A stretch of DNA of 39,036 nucleotides from CAZQIC01 sp964593555 (GTDB taxonomy: Bacteria > Bacteroidota > Bacteroidia > JAFLBG01), in contig CAZQIC010000030.1 in the NCBI GenBank assembly GCA_964593555.1, positions 1-39,036 of the forward strand, read 5' to 3'. Shown piece after piece: positions 8,303 to 15,600 of the stretch. The notes under the pieces were generated by a model. The model saw only the letters and a list, made by a program, of their open reading frames with translations. It made no database searches and was not told the DNA's origin. The first letter of the stretch is position 1. Each line of letters starts with the position of its first letter. A program made the translations under genes and the position numbers.

Positions 8303-8320
8303 TTAACATTAATTTAACAT
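8303..8320 (+). promoter_or_regulatory. Candidate Pho box before pstS (TTAACAT twice)
   Basis: TTAACAT occurs at 8303-8309 and again at 8314-8320, an exact 11-base step. The last unit ends 19 bases before a -7-like box TATTATTG (8340-8347), so a bound activator would sit near the -33 region. The unit and spacing match those at 6980 and 7002 before the porin. ATTGTAAACTAA (8344-8355) also nearly repeats the porin leader sequence at 7039. Confidence 0.6.
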
Positions 8321-8339
8321 ATCAATTCACTCATTCAGT

Positions 8340-8347
8340 TATTATTG
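8340..8347 (+). promoter_or_regulatory. Probable -7 box of pstS (TATTATTG)
   Basis: TATTATTG differs from TAnnTTTG at one fixed position and lies 16 bases upstream of the pstS ATG, with the TTAACAT repeats in the place of a -33 box. A weak basal promoter that depends on an activator would look like this. Confidence 0.45.
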
Positions 8348-8363
8348 TAAACTAATTATACCT

Positions 8364-9344
8364 ATGAAATATTCGAAAATTATCTCTCTTAGTTTAGTTG
8401 TTGCGCTGGCTTCTTCCTGCGGAAACAAAAACACTCCTTCAGAAGCAAACAAAAATGATTCAACTGCGGTTCAACTTGAGGGCGCGGTTAGCATAGATGG
8501 TTCAAGTACTGTTTACCCTATTACGGAAGCAGTTGCAGAGGAGTTTCGCGCTGTTCAGCCAAATGTAAAAGTTACAGTTGGATTATCAGGCACAGGCGGC
8601 GGATTTAAAAAATTTGGGCGTGGTGAAATTGATATCAACGATGCATCCAGGGGTATAAAATCTACAGAGGATAGTATTTGCAAGGCTTCCAATATTAGTT
8701 ATGTGGAGTTGATGGTTGCATATGATGGCTTAGCGGTAGTGGTGAATCCTCAAAATGACTGGTGTAAAGAAATAACTGTGGAAGACCTTAAAAAAATATG
8801 GGAACCTTCTGCACAGGGCAAAATAACAAAATGGAATCAGGTGAGAGCCGCATGGCCCAATGAAGAAATTCACTTATATGGCCCGGGAGTTGAAAGTGGC
8901 ACTTATGATTATTTTACGGAAGCTGTAGTTGGTAAAAGTCATTCAAGCAGAGGCGATTTTACGGCAAGTGAAGATGATAATATATTAGTGCAAGGTATTG
9001 CTGGAGATAAATATGCACTCGGTTTCTTTGGACTTGCTTATTACGAGGAAAATATGGATAAGCTAAAAGTAGTTCCGGTAGATGATGGTAAAAGCGATAA
9101 TGGTTCTGGCCCAATAGTGCCAACATTGGAAACAGTTAAGAATAAAACTTATTCCCCGTTGTCACGTCCATTATTCATTTATCCTAATTCTAATGCAAAA
9201 ACAAAAAAGGAAATTGCAAGTTTTGTAGAGTTTTATCTGGATGTAGCAGCAGAACTTTCAAAGGAGGTTGGTTATATTCCTCTTAACGATGAAGAGTATA
9301 AACAACAAAAAGAAAAATTTAAAGAGTTTATTGAGGCAAAGTAA
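8364..9344 (+). CDS. pstS: Phosphate-binding lipoprotein PstS
   Basis: The 326-residue periplasmic component of the high-affinity phosphate ABC importer is a lipoprotein here: the signal ends LASSC with C19 lipidated. The binding fold opens with SIDGSSTVYPITEAVAEEF, followed by GLSGTGGGFKKFGRGEID and INDASRGIK, which contribute the phosphate-binding loops. GPGVESGTYDYF is the second hinge region. The length is usual. It heads the pst-phoU series. The spacer to pstC contains a perfect palindrome that may reduce read-through, which would give more PstS than permease. Phosphate control through the TTAACAT repeats is inferred. Confidence 0.95.
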   Translation: MKYSKIISLSLVVALASSCGNKNTPSEANKNDSTAVQLEGAVSIDGSSTVYPITEAVAEEFRAVQPNVKVTVGLSGTGGGFKKFGRGEIDINDASRGIKSTEDSICKASNISYVELMVAYDGLAVVVNPQNDWCKEITVEDLKKIWEPSAQGKITKWNQVRAAWPNEEIHLYGPGVESGTYDYFTEAVVGKSHSSRGDFTASEDDNILVQGIAGDKYALGFFGLAYYEENMDKLKVVPVDDGKSDNGSGPIVPTLETVKNKTYSPLSRPLFIYPNSNAKTKKEIASFVEFYLDVAAELSKEVGYIPLNDEEYKQQKEKFKEFIEAK

Positions 9345-9373
9345 TTTTTATTTAAAATATTAATATTTTCATG

Positions 9374-9392
9374 ATCCCGATACTATCGGGAT
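9374..9392. terminator. Perfect palindrome between pstS and pstC, likely attenuating terminator
   Basis: ATCCCGATACTATCGGGAT is a perfect inverted repeat of nine bases per arm around a central C; a folded RNA would keep about seven pairs with a five-base loop. The following TTATGTGTTTTTAT is T-rich but not a clean U-tract. CCCGATA-type palindromes are frequent between genes in Bacteroidota. Because pstC follows only 28 bases later with no visible promoter, partial termination or mRNA stabilisation after pstS is likely. Confidence 0.6.
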
Positions 9393-9419
9393 TATGTGTT
9401 TTTATAAAAACGTTGTTAA

Positions 9420-10295
9420 TTGAAACTTAAAGAAAAAATAATAGAAAGTTTACTTTTCCTGAGTGCCGCGGTTACTATATTAACTACCGTTGGCATAATT
9501 TGGATTTTGGGTGTTCAGGCAGTTAAGTTTTTCAAGGAAGTTTCATTCATAGATTTTATTACGGACACCCAATGGACCCCCCTCTTTACCGAAAAACATT
9601 TTGGGATACTTCCACTAGTTTCAGGAACATTGCTTACTACATTTATTGCAGTGATGGTAGCTCTACCAATTGGTCTTATTGTCGCTATCTATTTAAATGA
9701 ATATGCCCACAAATCTTTTCGTAAAACAATTAAACCCTTATTAGAAATATTAGCAGCAGTTCCTACTGTAGTGTATGGTTATTTTGCATTAATGGTGGTG
9801 ACCCCGTTTCTTCAAAAATTTATCCCTGATATGTCTGCATTCAATGCGCTGTCAGCAGGAATTGTAATGGGTATAATGATAATGCCCCTGATCTCCTCCC
9901 TTAGTGAAGATGCTTTATATGCTGTACCACGTTCATTAAAAGAAGCCTCATATGGCATGGGCTCTACGCGGTTACAAACCTCTTTTAAAGTAATGCTTCC
10001 TGCGGCTTCATCGGGTATTATAGTTTCTGTAATTCTTGCTATATCTCGAGCGGTTGGCGAAACCATGATCGTTGCTATTGCTGCAGGGCAACAGCCTCGC
10101 CTAACAGCAAATCCTTTAGTGCCTATCGAAACAATTACAACATATATAGTGCAGGTGAGCAGTGGAGATGTGGCGCATGGAACAATAGAATACAATACAA
10201 TATTTGCTGCGGGCATTACGCTTTTCGTTTTTACTTTTTTGTTAAACAATATCAGTTACTGGCTCAAAAAAAGATACCAGGAAAAATATGAGTAA
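9420..10295 (+). CDS. pstC: Phosphate ABC transporter permease PstC
   Basis: The 291-residue inner-membrane permease pairs with PstA. It starts at TTG; the next in-frame methionine falls well inside the protein, so TTG is favoured. About six membrane segments are visible. The large periplasmic region is replaced by the short WTPLFTEKHFGILPLVSGTL segment, as in the PstC subfamily. The cytoplasmic coupling loop reads EDALYAVPRSLKEASYGMGS (EAA motif) and is followed by the helix containing ISRAVGETMIVAIAAG. The gene overlaps pstA by 8 bases, so the two are translationally coupled. Confidence 0.94.
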   Translation: MKLKEKIIESLLFLSAAVTILTTVGIIWILGVQAVKFFKEVSFIDFITDTQWTPLFTEKHFGILPLVSGTLLTTFIAVMVALPIGLIVAIYLNEYAHKSFRKTIKPLLEILAAVPTVVYGYFALMVVTPFLQKFIPDMSAFNALSAGIVMGIMIMPLISSLSEDALYAVPRSLKEASYGMGSTRLQTSFKVMLPAASSGIIVSVILAISRAVGETMIVAIAAGQQPRLTANPLVPIETITTYIVQVSSGDVAHGTIEYNTIFAAGITLFVFTFLLNNISYWLKKRYQEKYE

Positions 10296-11145
10296 CGCGG
10301 ATTGGAATCGGTTAAAGGATAATGTTTTTAAATATGTAGGTATCGCCTGCACTTTTGTGGGCCTATTAATGCTTGCAATTTTTCTCATTGATATTTTAAT
10401 TAAGGGCGTCGGGCGTTTAGATTGGCAATTTTTATCCAGTCTCCCATCTCGGATGGCCTCGAAAGCTGGTATTTTACCTGCGCTTGCAGGTACTATGTGG
10501 ATTATGGTGGTTACCGCTGTAATAGCCATTCCGCTTGGTGTATCAGCAGGTATTTATTTGGAAGAGTATGGTAAAAAAAGCAGGTTCGCCTCTATTTTAG
10601 AGATCAATATTAATAACCTGGCAGGTGTACCATCTATAATTTATGGATTATTAGGCGTAGAAATATTTTCTCGAGTGATGGGGTTGGGTGGAAGTTTGTT
10701 AGCAGGTAGTTTAACATTGGCATTACTTATTTTGCCAGTCATAATTGTATCTACCCGCGAAGCGATCCGGGCAGTTCCAAAGACCATAAGGGAAGGATCA
10801 TTTGCTTTGGGTGCAACCAAATGGCAAACCATTCAACATCAGATATTGCCTGCATCGGCAGGAGGGATACTAACAGGTGTTATTTTAGCGTTGTCAAGGG
10901 CAATTGGTGAAACAGCGCCATTGATAGTTATTGGAGCATTAGCCTATGTAGCATTTGTCCCAACAACACCTATGGATGACTTTTCTGTTTTGCCTATACA
11001 AATATTTAACTGGGTATCAAGGCCTCAAAAAGAGTTCCATGTGAATGCCGCCGCTGCTATCATTGTGTTGTTGGTGGTTACATTTTTAATGAATGGCATT
11101 GCAGTATATTTACGAAATAGGTGGCAAAAGAAAGTAAAATGGTAA
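10288..11145 (+). CDS. pstA: Phosphate ABC transporter permease PstA
   Basis: The 285-residue second permease subunit has six predicted membrane segments. It contains GTMWIMVVTAVIAIPLGVSA, typical of PstA, and the coupling motif REAIRAVPKTIREGSFALGA, followed by LSRAIGETAPLIVIGAL. The C-terminal region has the expected FNWVSRPQKEFHVNAAAAI segment. It overlaps pstC by 8 bases and ends 9 bases before pstB, so it lies in the same transcript. PstA and PstC together form the transmembrane channel of the phosphate importer. Confidence 0.94.
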   Translation: MSNADWNRLKDNVFKYVGIACTFVGLLMLAIFLIDILIKGVGRLDWQFLSSLPSRMASKAGILPALAGTMWIMVVTAVIAIPLGVSAGIYLEEYGKKSRFASILEININNLAGVPSIIYGLLGVEIFSRVMGLGGSLLAGSLTLALLILPVIIVSTREAIRAVPKTIREGSFALGATKWQTIQHQILPASAGGILTGVILALSRAIGETAPLIVIGALAYVAFVPTTPMDDFSVLPIQIFNWVSRPQKEFHVNAAAAIIVLLVVTFLMNGIAVYLRNRWQKKVKW

Positions 11146-11154
11146 TTTTATAGG

Positions 11155-11913
11155 ATGACTATGTATAAGATCAGGACAACTGATGTAAATGTTTTTTATG
11201 GCGATAATCATGTCATAAAAAATGTGAGTATGGAGGTAATGCCAAATACAGTAACAGCACTCATAGGCCCTTCTGGTTGCGGAAAATCTACCTTTTTACG
11301 ACTTCTTAATCGCATGAATGATTATATAGATGGTTTTAGCATGACAGGAAATATTTTTGTTGATAATAATGAAATCTATTCTCGTAAAACAGTAGTTGAA
11401 GAATTGAGAAAAAAGGTGGGAATGGTTTTTCAAAAGCCGAACCCTTTTCCAAAATCCATTTATGAAAACGTTGTTTACGGGTTAAGGATACAAGGGATAA
11501 AAAACAAGGCTTTGCTTGACGAAACTGTTGAACGTTGCTTGGTACAGGCTGCATTGTGGAACGAAGTGAAAGATGACCTGAAGAAATCTGCACTTGCTTT
11601 GTCAGGTGGGCAGCAGCAACGCTTGTGTATTGCACGTACATTGGCTGTGGAACCAACGGTTATATTAATGGACGAACCGGCTTCGGCCTTGGATCCAATA
11701 TCCACTTCCAAAATAGAAGAACTAATTTATGAATTGAAAAACAAGTACACTATTATTATTGTAACCCATAATATGCAACAGGCTGGGCGCGTTAGCGATA
11801 GGACAGCTTTCTTTTATATGGGTGATCTTGTGGAATACGATGAGACAAAAAAAATATTTACGAACCCTAAATTAGAACGCACACAAAATTATATTACAGG
11901 CAGATTTGGATAA
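11155..11913 (+). CDS. pstB: Phosphate ABC transporter ATPase PstB
   Basis: The 252-residue ATPase drives the PstCA permease. Walker A is GPSGCGKST at 38-46, the signature LSGGQQQR begins at 149, and Walker B is VILMDEP with D173 and E174. The switch histidine is in VTHNMQQA. The opening FYGDNHVIKNVSMEV and the segment NRMNDYIDGFSMTG are characteristic of PstB rather than other ABC ATPases. ATG at 11155 gives MTMYKIR; a second ATG at 11161 is equally possible. In other bacteria PstB, together with PhoU, also takes part in signalling phosphate status to a PhoR-type kinase. Confidence 0.95.
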   Translation: MTMYKIRTTDVNVFYGDNHVIKNVSMEVMPNTVTALIGPSGCGKSTFLRLLNRMNDYIDGFSMTGNIFVDNNEIYSRKTVVEELRKKVGMVFQKPNPFPKSIYENVVYGLRIQGIKNKALLDETVERCLVQAALWNEVKDDLKKSALALSGGQQQRLCIARTLAVEPTVILMDEPASALDPISTSKIEELIYELKNKYTIIIVTHNMQQAGRVSDRTAFFYMGDLVEYDETKKIFTNPKLERTQNYITGRFG

Positions 11914-11961
11914 GAAGGATAAATTTAAAATCAAACATTAGTATAATTAAAGACCAAGCCA

Positions 11962-12636
11962 ATGACCCACCTCGATACAGAGCTTCAATATTTGAAGAAG
12001 GATATAATGGAACTGTGGAAAATTACTCAAAGTCAACTTGAGAGGGGAAAAAAAGCGCTCATCAATTTCGACAGGGATCTTGCTCGTCAGATTATTGCTA
12101 CCGAAAAACGGGTCAATGCTTATGAGTTAAAAATAGACCGCGATTGCGAAAATATTTTTGCACTTTTTAACCCTGTTGCAATTGATCTCCGTTTTGTGCT
12201 GGCAGTGCTAAAAATAAATTCAAACCTTGAAAGGATAGGCGATATTGCCGAGGGTGTGGCACGATTTGTTGTTGATGTGGATAAACAATTCAGCGCGGAA
12301 TTATTGGAAAAAACTCATGTAATACAAATGTTCGATCTTTCCATTGATATTCTCTCGGATACCGCTGTGGCATTTGAAAAAGAAGACACCCAATTGGCGC
12401 GGACTATTTTTATGAAGGATGAAAAACTAGATGAGATCAACAGCACTGCGAGTTATAAGATAGCAGATTATATAAAAGCTCATCCTGATCAGTTAAGAGA
12501 AAGCCTCCATGTACTTTCAATGATAAGAAAACTTGAAAGAGTTGGTGATCAATCAAAAAATATTGCGGAGGAAATTATTTTCTATCTGGAAGCAAAAGTG
12601 CTCAAGCATCTTTCTGCAAAACAAAAACAGGAATAA
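11962..12636 (+). CDS. phoU: Phosphate-signalling regulator PhoU
   Basis: The 224-residue helical protein has two PhoU repeats. The first covers about residues 15-105, with the metal-binding ERIGDIAEGVARF segment (SNLERIGDIAEG). The second covers about 115-210, with RKLERVGDQSKNIAEEIIFY. Both E(K/R)-(I/V)GD signatures are intact. PhoU represses the Pho response when phosphate is ample and restrains Pst transport. It is the last gene of the pst series, 48 bases after pstB. Its stop is one base from the stop of the convergent lipoprotein gene, which leaves no room for a separate terminator. Confidence 0.93.
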   Translation: MTHLDTELQYLKKDIMELWKITQSQLERGKKALINFDRDLARQIIATEKRVNAYELKIDRDCENIFALFNPVAIDLRFVLAVLKINSNLERIGDIAEGVARFVVDVDKQFSAELLEKTHVIQMFDLSIDILSDTAVAFEKEDTQLARTIFMKDEKLDEINSTASYKIADYIKAHPDQLRESLHVLSMIRKLERVGDQSKNIAEEIIFYLEAKVLKHLSAKQKQE

Positions 12637-12637
12637 G

Positions 12638-13147
12638 CTAAGGAACTATTATTTCCGGTGTAGTAATTACATTGCTCTTGTTGTGTTCTCTGTCGTATAT
12701 GAACACATCAAATCGGATCGTGGTATGTCCCGGGTAATAATATGGAGCAAGCATATTTACCATAATCTCCCCTGCTAATGCTTTGTTTTGGCCCTTTGGA
12801 GTAATATCTGGTAAACGATAGGAATATCTTAATGTATCACCGCCTGGCAGTACAAATTGCTCGAACTCTCCGGAGACAATATTTTTAACAAAATAATTCA
12901 TGGTCATATTATAATAATATGGGCCAGTAGATGAAAATTCCCCGGTAGTGTCCCAGTCATTCAAGCCAAGGTTGCCATCGCCATCTTTAAATGTTATAAT
13001 AAAATCTGCAGAATCTGCCCCACGTTTAATAAAATCTTTAAAAGCAATGGATGGAGTGGTAGAATATTCGTTCTTATCAATACAGGAAGTAATGAAAAAT
13101 GTGGATAGGATAATTACAGTAAAAAGAAAATTTTTGTTAGTACACAT
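12638..13147 (-). CDS. Lipoprotein of unknown function with DGDGNLG motif
   Basis: The 169-residue protein is coded on the - strand. A lipoprotein signal ends FFITSC with C22 lipidated. The mature domain contains FKDGDGNLGLND (about residues 52-63), a segment common in Bacteroidota surface lipoproteins and like a calcium loop. This is followed by a beta-rich region with tyrosine-rich GPYYYNMTMNYF. I do not recognise a named family. It converges on phoU with a one-base gap and diverges from the LuxE-like gene across a short spacer that must hold both promoters. A link to phosphate uptake is not supported by anything except position. Confidence 0.75.
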   Translation of the reverse strand: MCTNKNFLFTVIILSTFFITSCIDKNEYSTTPSIAFKDFIKRGADSADFIITFKDGDGNLGLNDWDTTGEFSSTGPYYYNMTMNYFVKNIVSGEFEQFVLPGGDTLRYSYRLPDITPKGQNKALAGEIMVNMLAPYYYPGHTTIRFDVFIYDREHNKSNVITTPEIIVP

Positions 13148-13230
13148 GATTATAAATTTACGAAAAAAAATTCATTAGCCCAATTGTACAGTTGAACGAC
13201 TTTTTGTGGCTATTATTGTATATGGAGTTG

Positions 13231-14214
13231 ATGAAAACCATAGCAAAAAAGATCTTCAAATTAACTGACGAAGGCCAGTTTAATGAGATTTGTATGGAGG
13301 TATTCCGCTATCAATCAGTGTATTGTGAAGTATATCGAAAATATTTGCAGGGATTAAACATTGATCCGGATACAATAAACTCTATAAAGAGCATCCCATT
13401 TCTTCCCATTGAATTTTTTAAAACACATAAAATAATTACAGGAAAAAGATCCATCGAAACAGTTTTTGAAAGTAGCGGAACAACTGGCATGAATGTGAGT
13501 AAACACTTTGTTTGTGATGAAAATTTGTATCAGCAAAGCTATTTAAGCTCTTTTGAACTGTTTTATGGAGATATAAAAGATTGCTGTGTTTTAGGATTAC
13601 TTCCTTCTTACCTGGAACGAGAAAATTCGTCTTTGGTGTATATGGTTGAAGGGCTGATAAAAAAATCCGATCATCCATTAAGTGGTTTTCATTTACATGA
13701 TATTGATAGATTAATAGAAACGTTGAAAACCCTTACAAAAGCCAATCAAAAAATTTGGCTGATTGGTGTGACATATGCATTGCTGGACCTTGCAGAAAAA
13801 TTGGATTTTCCATTGACCAATACAATAGTTCTTGAAACGGGAGGAATGAAAGGAAAGCGGAAGGAAATGGTAAGGGAAGAATTGCATGCCATATTGCAGC
13901 AAAAGTTTTCTTTAAAAAATATTCATTCGGAATACGGGATGACTGAATTATTATCACAGGCTTATTCTATAGGCGAGGGTATTTTTAAAACACCGCCCTG
14001 GATGAAAATTTTAATTCGTGATACCAATGATCCTTTCAGCATATTAGATACAGGTAAGGCCGGGGGTATAAATGTAATTGATCTTGCCAATGTTTACTCC
14101 TGCAGCTTTATTGCAACACAGGATCTTGGTAAATTGAAAAATGACGGTTCTTTCGAAGTGCTTGGTCGCTTTGATAATAGTGACATTCGGGGTTGTAACT
14201 TATTGACGGTATAA
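13231..14214 (+). CDS. LuxE-like acyl-protein synthetase (adenylating enzyme)
   Basis: The 327-residue protein from ATG 13231 opens MKTIAKKIFKLTDEGQFNEI, like other Bacteroidota members. A TTG at 13192 would add 13 hydrophobic residues and looks less likely. An adenylate-forming phosphate loop appears as ESSGTTGMNVSKHF. Later motifs are LETGGMKGKRKEM and HSEYGMTELLSQAY, the A5-like motif of the fold. FIATQDLGKLKNDGSFEVLGR corresponds to the D-LG-x(8)-GR end. LuxE proteins activate a fatty acid as the acyl adenylate and pass it to a cysteine. Here no luxCD genes are present, so the acceptor and acyl substrate are unknown. A SpoIIE-type phosphatase follows 21 bases later. Confidence 0.82.
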   Translation: MKTIAKKIFKLTDEGQFNEICMEVFRYQSVYCEVYRKYLQGLNIDPDTINSIKSIPFLPIEFFKTHKIITGKRSIETVFESSGTTGMNVSKHFVCDENLYQQSYLSSFELFYGDIKDCCVLGLLPSYLERENSSLVYMVEGLIKKSDHPLSGFHLHDIDRLIETLKTLTKANQKIWLIGVTYALLDLAEKLDFPLTNTIVLETGGMKGKRKEMVREELHAILQQKFSLKNIHSEYGMTELLSQAYSIGEGIFKTPPWMKILIRDTNDPFSILDTGKAGGINVIDLANVYSCSFIATQDLGKLKNDGSFEVLGRFDNSDIRGCNLLTV

Positions 14215-14235
14215 TTTGTAAATTTATTGTTAGCA

Positions 14236-15600
14236 ATGAGTTTCATCAATAAAATTGTAAATACCGGGGTAAAGGAAGAATTTCCGTTTCCTGCCAAAAG
14301 GAAAATAATTCTTCTTAATTATCTATGCATCATTGCGTCCTTTGTACTTGTTGTTTATCTGCCGGTTAATTATTTTTTAGAACTCCCTGCTTTTTTTTAT
14401 TTGATCAATATTGTTGGGCAGGCTATCGTTTTCACCTGCATTTGGCTAAATCACAAAGGAAAGTATAATGCGGCCAGGGTTTTTGCAAGCATTTTCTGGT
14501 TATTGTTTATTAATTCTTTCTGTTTGATTACGGGTGAAGGAACAGGAACGGAATACATTAATATAGTATTGTTTGTTTTGCCAATGGTAATTTTCGACAG
14601 TAAAAGGATGATCATCATATTTTCTGTCGCTGCTGTTTTATGTTTCATTCTTTGTAAGTTCGTTTTCGCATATTATTCCTGGCAGTATTCACATCACGCA
14701 TCCGATGCGCTTTTCTATTGGATAGGAATAGGGGTTGTGTTTTTTTCCATATTTTATTTATTGAGCAGATTTAAACAAGAAACATTGAGTTATACAAAAC
14801 TTATTGAAGATCAACATGAACAGCTTACAGAAAAAAACGAAGAAATAAATGCAAGCCTGAGGTATGCTAAGCGAATACAACGTGCATTGTTTTTTGATCA
14901 AACAGAGATTAATAGAATAATACCAAACTCCTTTGGGTATCTTTCCCCGCATGGTGTGGTAAGCGGAGATTTTTTTTGGATATCAAAGATTGAAAATAAA
15001 ATTTTTGCAGCAGTTGCTGATTGCACTGGTCACGGGGTTCCTGCGGCTCTAATGACCGTTGTTGGGCACAATTTATTAAATGAAGGATTAACGCTTCATC
15101 ATATGAGAACTCCGGGCAGCTTACTCGCCCATGTAAATAAAAGTTTATTATTAAGGTTTAAAGAAAAATCTTCCAAAGACCTTTCGTTAAATGATGGTAT
15201 GGATATTGGCATTTGTATGTTCGATTTTGCAGAAAAAAAAATGGAATATGCCGGTGCCAACCGCCCGCTGTATTTGATCCGTGATAATAATTTACTTGAA
15301 ACTGTTCCGACAAAATGTTCTTTAGGCGGGCATACCCTGCCGGATCAAGTCTTTGAAAATAACTTAATATCTCTGGAGGCGAGAGATTATGTGTACTTAT
15401 TTACAGATGGGTGTACAGATCAGCATGGTGGGGACAAGGGTAAAAAATTTTCGAAAAAGCGGCTGAGAGAGTTGTTGCTTTCATTTGATAAAGATCTGAC
15501 AATTGAAGAAAGGCAATTAAAGGTTAAAAAAGTGTTTGTAGACTGGCAGGGAACTTATCCTAAAACTGACGATTCACTTATTATTGGAGTTAAGGTGTGA
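14236..15600 (+). CDS. Membrane-bound PP2C-type (SpoIIE/RsbU-like) phosphatase
   Basis: ATG at 14236 gives MSFINKIVN; an in-frame TTG at 14227 would add three residues. Residues from about 25 to 180 form six hydrophobic segments, an uncharacterised membrane sensor. A short coiled coil follows (KLIEDQHEQLTEKNEEINAS). The C-terminal domain of about 240 residues is a SpoIIE phosphatase with SGDFFW, then DCTGHGVPAALMT carrying the metal-binding aspartate, DIGICMFDF, and late FTDGCTDQHGG. RsbU-like enzymes dephosphorylate anti-sigma antagonists, but no such partner lies nearby. The gene is sandwiched between the LuxE-like gene and the TPR protein gene, which it overlaps by four bases (GTGA). The signal it detects is unknown. 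Confidence 0.88.
   Translation: MSFINKIVNTGVKEEFPFPAKRKIILLNYLCIIASFVLVVYLPVNYFLELPAFFYLINIVGQAIVFTCIWLNHKGKYNAARVFASIFWLLFINSFCLITGEGTGTEYINIVLFVLPMVIFDSKRMIIIFSVAAVLCFILCKFVFAYYSWQYSHHASDALFYWIGIGVVFFSIFYLLSRFKQETLSYTKLIEDQHEQLTEKNEEINASLRYAKRIQRALFFDQTEINRIIPNSFGYLSPHGVVSGDFFWISKIENKIFAAVADCTGHGVPAALMTVVGHNLLNEGLTLHHMRTPGSLLAHVNKSLLLRFKEKSSKDLSLNDGMDIGICMFDFAEKKMEYAGANRPLYLIRDNNLLETVPTKCSLGGHTLPDQVFENNLISLEARDYVYLFTDGCTDQHGGDKGKKFSKKRLRELLLSFDKDLTIEERQLKVKKVFVDWQGTYPKTDDSLIIGVKV

Noticed and set aside
9812..10249. 145-residue open frame opposite pstC
   Set aside because: It is antisense to a clear permease gene, with composition explained by its complement.
13192..13230. TTG start extending the LuxE-like protein by 13 residues
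   Set aside because: The extension is hydrophobic and unlike the family N-terminus; ATG at 13231 fits better, though this is not proven.
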